NCBI GenBank assembly: GCA_027972325.1
Contig: JAPMOS010000033.1
Coordinates: forward strand, 124,001-188,000
Source of the DNA: Paratrimastix pyriformis
Taxonomy: Eukaryota; Preaxostyla; Paratrimastigidae
Direction of reading: 5' to 3'
DNA: 64,000 nucleotides
The stretch's first letter is position 1. Every line of letters begins with the position of its first letter. The notes beneath the pieces are model-generated. The model had not been told where the DNA came from and did not search any database. It was given only the letters and a program-made list of their open reading frames with translations. The translations under genes were made by a program, and so were the position numbers. Positions 35,795 to 46,100 of this stretch are shown here, piece after piece.

Positions 35795-38749
35795 CCGTTA
35801 ATCGGATCAGACGGAGGGCAGGGTGGGGCGGGGGCGAGTGCAGCTGTGGGCGGGGGCGGGGGGGCCGACCTTGGCGTATGTGTAGAGGGAGCCGTCGTGG
35901 GAGGATGGGCACTCGATGCAGGTGCCGTTCTGCCAGCGGACGAACTTGGCGGCCGTGTCGAAGAGGCTGTCCAGGAAGAGCTTCAGCTTCTTGACCACCT
36001 CCTGGTCGCCCGGCGCCAGCACTGCCAGGGAGGGGGCGGGGGGAGGGAAGGGCCGGTCAGTCAACAAGGGCCGTCCCGAGGGGCGGAGGGGCGGGCGGGC
36101 GGCACCGGGGCAGCAGGGGGACGGGCGGGCTGCGGACCGATGTTGGACATCTGCAGGGTGGCGTCCACCCGGAAGAGGAGGGCCCGCCGGGGCCCGTCGG
36201 GTGTGGGGACGGCCTGCATGAGGAGCCTGTGGAAGGCCGAGATGTTGGCCCGGATGCAGCGCACCAGGGCCTGCAGGGTCTGGCGCTCCCAGTAGAAGTA
36301 GTACGGGGCCATGCGCCGGTCGCGGCCCGTGGGGACGGCGTCGGCGACGATGCCCTCGATCTGGTGCAGCTTGATGGGCACCGTGTGGCGGTACTCGCGC
36401 ACAAGCTCGGCCACCGCCTCGGCCCGGTGCTTCTCGAGGGTCTCGTAGAAGGTGTCCAGGCTCACCTCGCACCGCGGCACGTGCTTCCCCTTGAACTCTG
36501 CGCCCACCAGCCGGCCGCCAGATGATGATGGCCGGAGTCCGGGGGGGGGGGGGGGGGGGGGGGGGGCATGGCGGGGGGAGCAAGCGGGGCGGGGAGTGGG
36601 TGCCAGACCGGCGGTCGCCTGGCACGAGTGGGCGTAGTGGAAGTGGGCCCGGTCGGCCTCGGCGGACTCCCGGTCGCGGACCCGGAGGGGCGAGCCCTCC
36701 CGACGGCCGCCCTCGGCCCCCCCGGGGCCTCCGTAGTGCACCCGGCCGCCCTTCCAGGGGCCCCGGGCCGCCACCAGGTCGCCGTCGTCGGCACCCTCGG
36801 CGGCCCGGGTCGTGGGCGGCACCGAAACCAGAGCAGCCGCGAGCGGGTGCCCCTCAGGCAGCCTGCATCCAGCCCAGCCCCAAGCCCGGCAGCGAGCAGT
36901 GGCCAAACGAGATTGGGAAACGAGCACTCGAACGGGGCGGGTGCGGACCCTGCGGGCAGCTTGGAGCTCGGGGCGCCAGGGCCGGGGCCAACCAGCGATG
37001 AGGCCGCTGGGGCGGGGGCCTCGGCGGGCGGCTCGTACCGGACCAGCACCGCGTTGGCGATTCTGCCCCCCATCATCATCATCCCCCACCCATCATCATG
37101 CCCCCATCATCCCCCACCCGCGGGGCGGCCCGTGTGAGGCGGATGGTCAGGCAGCCCCCCGGGGCTGGGCGGCCGACCAGCGGCGGTGGGGCATGGATGG
37201 TGTGCATGGATGGATCTGGGGGGCATGGATGGTGCGCATGGACGGGCGGGGCGGGCGGACTTGGCGATGACGGCCTGGATCATGTTGGCGTTGTCGTGGA
37301 TGTGGTCGACGGCCGACTGGAAGGCCGAGATGGCCGCCGTGGCCTGGCGGACGTACTCGGGGATGGAGAGCGAGTTCCAGTTGTACGTGTCCACCCCGGG
37401 GACGATGACCTCCCACAGGCGGCGCAGCTGGTCGCGGAGCATGTCCTTCTCGAAGGGCCGCAGCGAGTCCAGGGCCCCGTGGAAGGCGGCCGCCATCTGG
37501 TCGAGCTGCTCGCACTCCTCGTGGTACTTCTGCTCCTGCAGGGTCACGTCGAGGGCGATCGGGTGCACCTCGCAGCCCAGCCGGTGCAGGTAGCGGGTCT
37601 CCCGGATGAGGGCCGTCAGGGCCGGGTCGAAGTTGACCCGCAGCCGGAGCTGCTTCAGGTCGGGCACCTCGGGCAGGCCCCGCTCGGCCCCGAAGATGTC
37701 CCGCAGGCGGGGCTTGGGGGCCCCGCTCAGGTAGGGCATCAGGATCATCCGCGAGAGGGCCGGCATGGCGTCCCGCGAGACGGTCACCGTCCAGGCGCCC
37801 AGCCGCTGCTGCTGGTAGGTGCGGATCTGCTTGGCCACCGTCAGGAACTTGCGGCACACCTGCTCGTACGTGTCGCGCCACTTCTCCCGCTCCGGCAGGC
37901 CCGTCGGTCCCGTCGCCGCTGCGCCCACCACCCCCAACCAACCCCAGCAGGCCCCCACGGCATGCCCACAGCCACGGCGAGAAAGGTCAGCACCCTGGTC
38001 GCCTTCACGCGGGCCGGGCTGGGCATCGTGCGGGGCATCGTGCGGGACGGGACGGGACGGGACAAGGGCCGGGGACGGACGGCCGCTCTCTGCGAGGGCC
38101 TTGAACTTGAGCATGGGGGCCTTGATGCGGCGCAGGAGGGCCTTGGCCCAGCCGATGGCGCCCGCGACGGGGGGCTGGTTGTAGGTGCAGGGCGGGTTGG
38201 CCTGCTGGGCGAGGAAGGTCTTCTGGGCGGCGTCGAGGTCCTCGCTGTACTTGGTCAGGATCGACTCGATCTGGGCCGACATGACGTTCTTGATGCCCTG
38301 CGTGCTGTCGACCGACTTGAACTTGCGCACCAGCTCCAGGGCCCCCTCGGCCGACCGGAGCCGGGTGAAGCTGCGCCGGATGAAGTCGTGCACGCGGCTC
38401 TCGAGGGCCTTGTACTCGGCGTCGAAGGTCTGCTTGGCGGCCTTCCACTGGGCCGAGGTCTTCCCCGAGTGCTGCGCCAGGTGCTTGAACGGGTCCGAGT
38501 CCCGGATCGGCCGCAGCAGCTCGTGCACCTGCGCCCAGCCATCCACCCGTCCGTCCATTGAGGCGGTTAGGCTGGCCGTCTGGGGGGAGGGGCAAGGCGG
38601 GGCAAGGCGGGGCAAGGCGGGGCAAGGCGGGGCAAGGCGGGGCAAGGCGGGGCAAGGCGGGGCAAGGCGGGGCAAGGCGGGGCAAGGCGGGGCAAGGCAA
38701 GGGAAAGGAGGGCAGGGCAGCAGGGCAGGGAAGACAGGGCGCGTGGCGT

Positions 38750-38781
<32 letters not shown>

Positions 38782-40492
38782 TGCGGGCCTGGGCGTGGAG
38801 GGCGTCGATGCCCTCGGAGTCGCCCGTGACGAGCTTGAGCTCGGTGCCCAGGGCGGCGGTGAGGGTCTGCAACGGCGGCCATCTCGCGCAGCTCGACCAC
38901 CACCCCGGATGGCCTCCGACTTGACGAAGAGGTGCTTGTCGTGGTGGAACTCCCACCGCCGGTTCTCGCCGGCATTCTCGATCTGCTCGCGCGTGTCGAA
39001 GTAACTCTGCCCAGACGGGGGACGGATGACGGATGACGGATGGCATGGGGGGGGGGGGGGGGACAGAGGAGAAGGACACGGCCGATCAGGGACAGATCGC
39101 GCGGGGGGGGGGGGGGGGGGGGGGCACTGGGGGTACACGCAGGCGCGCGTGCGGGTGGTCGTTGGGGGACAGGGGCGTGGGGCGGGGGCACACTGGCGGT
39201 GGGGCGGGGCCGGGACCTTGTACCAGAGGGCGAGCATCTCCTCTGCGTCGGTCAGGCGGCGGGTGGCCTTCTTGAGGTCCATCGCGGCCGGGTCGAAGAT
39301 CTTCTGGACGGCCACCACCCCATGGTCGTCGCGCAGATCTCGTTGCCGATCCGCTGCAGAGGGCCGTGGGAGCAGGGCAGAATCAGCATTGCCCTCGAAA
39401 GGTGGGGGCATGGAGGCGGGCAGGGGGGGTTGGGGGGGGGGGGGGTGGGGTGGGTGGGGGGGGGGGGGGGGGGGCGACCTGGAGGAGGGTCCCCATGCGG
39501 TCGTCGGTGTTGTAGTGGCGCGAGATGGTCCACACCATGCGGATGGCCGTGAACATGGACGGCAGGGTGTCCTTGATGAGGCCCAGGTTCCCCTCGCCCT
39601 GCGGCCCCATCCGACCCATGCACGGCCCCACCATGCCCCCCACCCAAGCCGCAGTCACAGCCACCATCAGCACAATGGTTCGAGCGCTCCGAGTTCCGCC
39701 CAAAGGACGGAGGCGGGCTCTGGGGGGGGGGGGGGGGGGGGGGGGGTGCGGACGGTGGCCAGCTGGGGGGAGAGGTTGCGGAAGTGGCGCTCGAGGGTCT
39801 GCAGGAACTTGAGGTTGTCCCGGGCCTCGAGGTAGTCCTTGGTGAGGCTCTCGTAGGCCGTCACGAAGCTCTCCACGCTGCCCCGCTGGATCTGCTTGGT
39901 GACCAGCTCGCGCATCATCTGCACGTGGGGCAGGTTGAGCTGCTCGTACAGGGCTGAGAAGACGGTGCTCCGCTGCCGCCAGTACTCGATCTCGTCCAGC
40001 GGCCCCGGCCCGCGGGGCTGCTTGGCGTTCTCCTGCTCGGTGACCTCGCGCAGGACACGCTGCCAGTTCTCCATGGCGTTGGTGATTTGATCGAGCACCT
40101 TCGGGGGGGCGCGGCGGCAGAGGGGGGGACGGGGAGGGGTGAGAGAAACGCGGCAGGGCTGACGAACCTCAACATTGTCTGCATAATCCCGTGGGTCAGT
40201 GATGTGTAAGTCTGGGATCATAAGCTTGGATTCGGCAGTGACTTGCTGTAATACATGCGAAATCGTCTGTGCAAATTTGTCCAGATCTGGTTGGGAAACA
40301 AAGCCATGGGGAGGAGAGTGAATTTTCAGCGTGCCCAAGAAGTTCGGTGAGAAGCAGACAAGTCAGAAAGTCTGTGCGGAGTGGATTGATTTGTTGTTGC
40401 TGCTGGTGGCAGGCTGCCTTCCAGCTGTCTTCGAGAGACAAAAGAGTCTCATGGAGACTTTTAAGCTGCTCTGTGGACCGGGACTGATGCAT
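20346..40492 (-). CDS. Axonemal dynein heavy chain, inner-arm DNAH10-like, about 4,590 aa
   Basis: Microtubule motor of the flagellar axoneme. Forty exons: 40492-40360, 40286-40168, 40098-39754, 39598-39479, 39353-39217, 39006-38789, 38528-38081, 37918-37261, 37062-36949, 36862-36609, 36497-36138, 36021-35870, 35707-35425, 35328-35239, 35145-34940, 34818-34554, 34395-33922, 33830-33067, 32922-32476, 32335-32000, 31847-31663, 31527-28004, 27807-27713, 27610-27320, 27164-27009, 26818-26606, 26359-26179, 26031-25793, 25525-25207, 25008-24753, 24628-24476, 23891-23589, 23386-23205, 22992-22740, 22575-22354, 22177-21950, 21842-21375, 21171-20937, 20817-20689, 20558-20346. P-loops: AAA1 GPAGTGKT (about 32175) with [11 protein letters not shown]2 GPSGGGKT (31040), AAA3 GDTGTAKT (29980), AAA4 GYGGSGKQ (28930). 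The coiled-coil stalk spans exons 22-26. The C-terminus ([22 protein letters not shown]) resembles DNAH10, the inner-arm I1/f alpha chain; subtype about 50% sure. Exons 5, 6, 29 and 37 each need a 1-nt correction to stay in frame. Confidence 0.9.
21232..21362. repeat. (GGGGCA)n hexanucleotide array in a dynein intron
   Basis: About 20 copies in intron 21374-21172, following a pure G run at 21181-21206. The transcript carries the C-rich complement. Confidence 0.9.
22672..22732. repeat. 11-bp (GGGGCACACGA)n minisatellite in a dynein intron
   Basis: About five tandem copies immediately inside the GC-AG intron that starts at 22739. Confidence 0.9.
23058..23142. repeat. (GCGGT)n pentanucleotide array in a dynein intron
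   Basis: About 17 near-perfect copies in intron 23204-22993. Confidence 0.9.
23440..23575. repeat. (GGGGCGGCAG)-type minisatellite in a dynein intron
   Basis: Roughly ten copies of a 10-13-bp unit in intron 23588-23387. Confidence 0.85.
23892..24475 (-). other. Longest dynein intron, with an AT-rich core
   Basis: A 584-nt intron (GTCCGC...GGCAG, phase 0), far larger than its neighbours. Its centre (about 24000-24340) is AT-rich, like the promoter islands elsewhere in the window, and has no tandem repeats. No ORF or RNA gene is supported in it. Confidence 0.7.
25081..25190. repeat. (GGCA)n followed by (GGCGGGGT)n arrays in a dynein intron
   Basis: 4-bp then 8-bp tandem units inside intron 25206-25009. 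Confidence 0.85.
25622..25785. repeat. (GTGGCGGGGC)n and (GGGGC)n arrays in a dynein intron
   Basis: About ten copies of a 10-bp unit grading into a pure GGGGC array, inside GC-AG intron 25792-25526. Confidence 0.9.
26494..26550. repeat. (GGGCGA)n hexanucleotide array in a dynein intron
   Basis: About nine copies in intron 26605-26360. Confidence 0.85.
27917..27980. repeat. (GGGCT)n pentanucleotide array in a dynein intron
   Basis: About 13 copies in intron 28003-27808. Confidence 0.9.
34478..34535. repeat. (GGGGGCT)n array in a dynein intron
   Basis: About eight copies in intron 34553-34396. Confidence 0.85.
35748..35791. repeat. Long poly-G tract (about 40 nt) in a dynein intron
   Basis: Uninterrupted G on the plus strand, poly-C in the transcript, within intron 35869-35708. 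Confidence 0.9.
38588..38697. repeat. (GGGGCAAGGC)n 10-bp minisatellite in a dynein intron
   Basis: About 11 perfect copies, followed by a poly-G tract (38751-38780) that reaches almost to the GC 5' splice site of intron 38788-38529. Confidence 0.9.
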
Positions 40493-41414
40493 GGGTTTTA
40501 AAAAAAACCCAAGAGCAGCTAAAACGCTTCAGGGTTTCTGGCCCTGGCTTTGCCGATCACTGGGGTTTTGAATTTTTTTTATGTTCGAAAAGTTGGCAAA
40601 AGGGGCGGGGCAATAAGATCAAAGAAAAAGCCGGTTCATATCGAATCTCCTCTTCCCCTGAATGTACCTGTTTTGAAATATTTGATCAATCAATTGTCAA
40701 TATATTTTGATTTGGTTGCGTCCGTCCGGTTTGATGGGCCTCGAACCTTGACGTTCGGATGACCTCGTGGTCTCCCCCAAACACTCGTTGAAATTTAATC
40801 CCCGCGACCAAACAAGACCTCGATGGTCGATATCACTCGAAGCTGCTTGGGTACTTGTCAGGGAGCCCAAACACCATCGGTGCGTTGAGGCAGATCATCC
40901 CTTTGAGAAAAGGATTGGCTCTAGGGCCTGGACCTTCGGGTCTCTGCACCAAGGGCCGTGTGGGCGGTGCTGGACTAGCCGAGCTGGGCAACTGGCCGTC
41001 CGGGGGTTTCATGGTGTATCGAGTGGCAGATCCAACTCGCCGCCCCCGGCCCGGCCCCCGTTGACCTGACAGCTGCGTCCCCCCGTCTGGTGAAGGACCA
41101 CCTCACCGACCCGTGCTTCGGTGGTCCCCCTTGGAGGGAATCCAGGATACTGGCGTGTACCCCCACTCAGGGTAGATCCTATATCTGCGCGTTTCGAAAC
41201 TACTGGCGTCGAAAATCACGACACTATCACTCCTTTGATCGAGGAGGAGTGCTTCACTGGCTAGTTTCTCCAAAGTGTCACGGTCACCAACCCTCGACGT
41301 CCTCCAGAACTTCCGGGCATCAATTTTTTCAGCGTATGTCTCTGACAGGGTCCAGTCGCTTTAAACCGGGCATTGCCGTCTTGGGTTAACTAACTCAACA
41401 GCTCAGCCAATAGA
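40493..41414. promoter_or_regulatory. Divergent intergenic region, dynein / Qb-SNARE, 922 bp
   Basis: The longest head-to-head spacer. AT-rich from 40493 to about 40850 (TTTTAAAAAAAACCC at 40496, AATTTTTTTTATG at 40570), then mixed, with a C-rich block at 41040-41060. A 99-codon plus-strand frame (41090-41389) has no recognisable domain. I looked for tRNA A/B boxes here and saw none convincing. Confidence 0.5.
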
Positions 41415-42655
41415 ATGAGTTCTGCTGTTGCTGTCGACATTTCAGATCTTGTCTGGCAATTTTTCGATTTGGTGAGCATTGAAAGTATCTGACGATGTGG
41501 ATGTGTAGGAATCCGCCTATCAGACCTTCCAAAAAAATGTGAAGGAGGTCGAATTGGATCTCCGTGAACGTAAGAAGGTTGTCCAATGTGAATCACCATA
41601 TCATTTAGCGCTCATGTTTTCATCGCACGTCACAGAAAGCGGCCGAGATCAAGAAACCACTCCGCTACATGAAAAACTCGGTGAGTATGATGCGGAACAT
41701 CCTTGATACCATGCGTGGCAAGCTCCCCCCAGGCGACGGCCATGTTATGAGCTGGAAAGCGGTTTGCTTTCTTCCGGGCTGCATGTCAATCACGATCACC
41801 CCTTCCCCCTCCAGAAAATCGACCAGTTGGATGCCACGTATAACAGGCTGAACGACCAGGTCAAGCAGTTTGAGGCTTCCACACGTCCCGGCGCCGCCGG
41901 CGTTCGCACGGGTGCCTCGGGAACCGGGCGGGGGCGCGGCACGCCCAAGACCCGCCGGGCGGGTGGGCCGGCCGGGGCGGATGATGGCGCCACTTCCACC
42001 GCAGATGCGGCCCCTGTCAGCTGTCTGCTGCCTGCGTCTTTTTTTTCGTTGCTCATCCGACCCGGGCTGCCCAGCCACCGAGATGGAGTACCTCCCCGAC
42101 TCGGCCAAGCTCGACGCGGGCCGGGCCATCGTCGCGGTCTGTCTGTCCCCGGTGCGGGCGACCCCCCGGCTCACCTCCCGATCTCCTCCGCGCGGTGCAG
42201 CGATCGGAGAAATCGCTGAACAACTCGATGGACATGATCAACGACGCCCTCCGAACGGGCGCCACGGCGGGGGCCCAGCTGGTGCGCCAGACCGAGCAGA
42301 TGGAGAACATCTCCTCCAAGCTGGACGAGATCAATGACGAGGTGACCCAGGCCAAGAAGTCCGGCTTGAGGGAGGCTTCCTGAGGTGAGGCGACAGCGAT
42401 GGGGGGGGGGGGGGGGGGGGGAAGCTTGTCTTCGGCGCCTTCTCACGATGCCATTTCCGGGCTGGGGTGGGGGCCAGGACGCTGCGGGCCATCTTCACCC
42501 GGCTGATGACGGACAAGATCCTGATCCTGCTGCTCTTCCTGGTCATTGCCGGCATCCTGGCCGTCATCATCATCTCCATCGTCCAGGGCGTCATGAACCG
42601 GGGCGGCAAGATCATCACCCCCACCGCCACCGCCACCCCCAAGGCGTGGTTCTGA
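41415..42655 (+). CDS. Qb-SNARE, NPSN-like, 281 aa
   Basis: Tail-anchored membrane-fusion protein. Exons 41415-41471, 41509-41569, 41640-41761, 41815-42022, 42075-42136, 42201-42358, 42478-42655; all phases agree. The SNARE motif is spread over exons 6-7 (LNNSMDMINDALRTG, QTEQMENISSKLDEINDEV), followed by RLMTDK and one C-terminal membrane segment (ILILLLFLVIAGILAVIII), then 24 luminal residues. QTEQ, the TDK before the membrane anchor and the overall length fit the novel-plant-SNARE (NPSN) Qb group, which also occurs in many protists; a Vti1-type Qb-SNARE is the alternative. The first two introns (37 and 70 nt) start GTGAGC and GTAAGA, the only conventional 5' splice sites seen in the window; later ones are GTTTGC, GTCTGC, GTCTGT, GTCCGG. 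The 3' site of intron 2 (CAGAAAG, 41639) was chosen by phase. Confidence 0.78.
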
Positions 42656-43124
42656 GGAGGGGCAGGCCGCCTTCTCGCTCCGCGGCTTGTTCCTCTTCCT
42701 CCTCCCTGCCTTCTCCCCTTTCATCTCCCCTCCATTCCTCTTCCCCTTTGCGGCCTTCGAATCGCACACGCGCGGCGGCCCCCCCTCTCTCTCTCCTCTC
42801 CCTCTTTTCCTCCCCGGGCGACATGGTCGCCTGGCTGCTCTGCTCCTCTGCCTTGCTCTCGCCCCCTCGCCTCCTCGCGCTGCCGAGGGCCGCCCCTCTT
42901 CCTGTTCGCTTTCTGCGTCTGCTGGTGGGCTCGTTTTCTTCTCCGTTGGCCTCTCCGCTCCCTCCCCTCGCGGCTCGGCGGCCCTTTGTACAAAGGCTGT
43001 GCCTGGTGCTGTTCCGGACGGGACAATAATTATGGAGGGAGAAGGAGAGGAAGGAGAGGAACCGGACTTGGGGCCGCAGGGAAATGGGGAGGGGTGGTGG
43101 TTGCTGGTTGGCGGAGGGCCGGGG
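42656..43124. other. Convergent intergenic region, SNARE / TTLL 3' ends
   Basis: 469 bp, very pyrimidine-rich (TCTC/CTCC) from 42680 to 42970, then CAATAATTATGG near 43022. No gene supported. Confidence 0.5.
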
Positions 43125-46100
43125 CTACTGGCGTGGACCCGCTCTCTGGGCGGTGGTCGAGGGGCGCCCCCGGTGGGGCGTGAGGGCTGCCTGGGGGAAG
43201 GGCCGCACAGGCCCGGGGCTGCCCACCATGATCAGGCCGGCCGCCGCCCCCCGCGCCAGGCCCGGGCCCCGAGGGGGCGTGGCCCCTGCCCTGCGTGGGG
43301 GCGTGGGCTCCCCCCGGGGCGCCGTGGGCCGCGGGGCCGACCCCGACCGGACCAGGGGCGCCGGCACCGAGCTGTGCCGCCTGGCCCCACCAGCGGCCGG
43401 GGGACCCCGCGGCCGGGCGGGCGAGGTGTGCAGCGAGGCGCGCAGGAGCGGCCCCTCGCCCGCCACCAGCGACCGGGGCAGCCGGGGCGGCCCCCCGGCC
43501 AGCAGGTTGGGACCCGCAGGGGCGGCCGAGCGGCCGAGGGCGGGACCGGCCGAGGGGTGGTGATGCGCCACCAGGCCCACGGGCGAGGGCGGGGCACTGA
43601 CCGCCGTGTGGAACCGCCCTCCATCCCTGGGGCGGGGCGGGGTAACCCGGGTGGGGGCGGGGGCAGCCCCGAGGGGCGGCGGGCTGCAGGGCGGGGCGCA
43701 CGCCTCGGGCTGCTGGGGCTGCGACCGCCGCAGGGGGGACGGGCCGTGGGCCCCGCGCCGTGGGGTCGTGTGGGGCGGCGCTGCGAAATGGGGAGCATCG
43801 CGGCGGGGGGCGGAAGGAAACACGAAGGTCATCAGGGCAAGGGAGGAGGAGGGAGGAGGAGGGAGGAAGGGAGGAGGGGAGGGAGGAGGAGGGGAGGGAG
43901 GAGGGAGGAGGGAGGGAGGAGGGAGGGAGGGAGGGAGGGAGGAGGGAGGGAGGGAGGGAGGGAGGGAGGAGGGAGGAGGGAGGGAGGGAGGGAGGGAGGG
44001 AGGGAGGGAGGGAGGGAGGGAGGAGGAGGGAGGGAGGAGGAGGAGGGAGGGAGGGAGGGAGGAGGGAGGGAGGGAGGGAGGAGGGAGGGAGGGAGGGAGG
44101 GAGGGAGGGAGGAGGGAGGGAGGGAGGGAGGGAGGAGGGAGGGAGGGAGGAGGGAGGAGGAGGGAGGGAGGGAGGGAGGGAGGGAGGGAGGGAGGGAGGG
44201 AGGGAGGGAGGGAGGGAGGGAGGGAGGGAGGGAGGGAGGGAGGAGGAGGGAGGGAGGGAGGGAGGGAGGGAGGGAGGGAGGGAGGGAGGAGGGAGGGAGG
44301 GAGGGAGGGAGGGAGGGAGGGAGGGAGGGAGGGAGGAGGGAGGGAGGGAGGGAGGGAGGGAGGGAGGGAGGGAGGGAGGGAGGAGGGAGGGAGGGAGGAG
44401 GGAGGGAGGGAGGGAGGGAGGAGGGAGGGAGGGAGGAGGGAGGGAGGGAGGGAGGGAGGAGGGAGGGAGGGAGTGTGAGGGAGTGTGAGAGGGAGGGGGG
44501 ACGGACTGGCCACGCGGTGCACTGGGCTTGGGGGGATCTCGGGGGGGCTGGGCATGGGGTCGTCGTAGACGCCCTCGGCCACCTCGCGCCGGTCGATCTC
44601 GTCCCAGCAGGGCCCGCCCGGGGCCGAGGCCCGGGGGGCGGCCGCGGCCGTCATGGGGACCCCGGGGCGGCCTTGGTGCAGGAGCGGGACGGACGGGCCG
44701 CCGGTGGGGGCCAGGCCGCGGACGAGGCTTGCCGTGCGGGGGTCGGGGCCGCCCGTGGCCAGGTCGTCGCTGTCCAGGTCGAGGTCCTCTTCGGCCGGCG
44801 CGTACCCGGCGGGCCCCAGGCGGCCCCCCAGGGGCACCGCAGGACAGCCCGCGCGGACGATCCGCTCGCCCGTCCGGCCGGTCAACCGCACGGGGCGCCG
44901 GTGGGGGCGGGCTGGGTCGGCCCTCTCATCGCCCGTCATCGACATCGGGGAGGCGACCGTGGCCGTGGCCGTGGCCGTGGCCGTGGCCGTGGGGGCCGCG
45001 AAGGGGCCCACGGAGGCGCCCAGGGGCAGCGTCAGCAGGGCGGCCGTGCGGGGGGCGATGGCCGTGGTCAGGTCGACCATCCCCGCCGGGGCCGCCCAGA
45101 CGGGCCCGTGTCCGCACCCACCCGGGGCGGCGGGGGGCGAGGGCGAGCAGGCGGGCGGGCTGCCGGCCGGAACCGAGCTTGCCGGCTCGGGGGAGCTCTC
45201 CTCGCTGCTCTCCTCGTCCTCGCCAACCCCACCCGCCGCGGGGGACGGGCACGGGGCCTGGGCGGCACGCCGCACCAGGGCGGCCGTCCGGTCGGGCAGC
45301 GTCTGCCGGTCGGCCAGCAGCGCACCCCGCAGCTGCTCCAGGGCAGCCGTCAGGGCGCCTTCCAAGCGGCCCGCGGCGGCCGGGGGCTGCGGGGGGCCCT
45401 GGGCGGCGGGGGCATCGCCGCAGTCTTCGTCGGCTTCGAGGGCGGGGACCGGGGCGGGGGCCGGGGCTGACAGGCGGGGCAGCAGGAAGGGGGCCGCGTA
45501 GTTGGGGAGCACGGTGCAGGACACGTTGGGGTGCTGGTTCTGGGGGCTGCCGGGGGCGCAGCGCCACTCGGGGCCCACCTGGCCGAACAGGACCGGGCCC
45601 AGGTGCCGGCTGGCACTGGCCGGCCGGGAGGCGCTGCCAGGCCGGGAGGCGCTCGATGCTCGGGCGGGTGACTGGCTCGTCCGGCAGCCAGGGGCCGCCA
45701 GGGGGCAGCACGAGACAGCCGGGCCCCGGGCTGCGGCGGCCCCGGGGGGCAGCCAGGGGGGCGTGGGCAGGGGCGTGGGCAGGGCGGTCGGGTCGTCGCG
45801 CAGGGAGACGCACGGATACAGGGGCCGCCGGTAGTCGCAGAAGTTGTAGGGCAGGTCGGGGTCGTAGTGGTACTGGGGGTGCGCCCCGGGCTGGACGGGC
45901 GGCGGGGCCGGGGCGCCGGGGGCCTCCAGCGGGGGCGCCAGCGGGGCGGCCGCGTCGGCGGGCCGGAGCGGGTTGGCGGCGCATGCGATGGCCAGCAGGA
46001 GCTCCTCCAGCGCCCCCGGGGGCGCGCCCCGCTCGAGGAGGGCCTGCACCTGGCGGGCGGTCCACCGGCCCAGCCGGGCGGCCACCAGGGCCTGGGCGGC

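Noticed and set aside
20346-40492. Dynein as a pseudogene because of frameshifts
   Set aside because: About 40 exons are intact with all P-loops and splice phases conserved. The few shifts are single bases, mostly in C runs or repeats, which fits consensus error better than decay.
40600-41060. tRNA gene in the dynein/SNARE spacer
   Set aside because: GGTTCATATC near 40631 looks faintly like a B box, but no A box or cloverleaf stems fit around it.
42687-45470. 927-codon plus-strand open frame
   Set aside because: Antisense to TTLL and made mostly of translated (GGGA)n repeat; no independent support.
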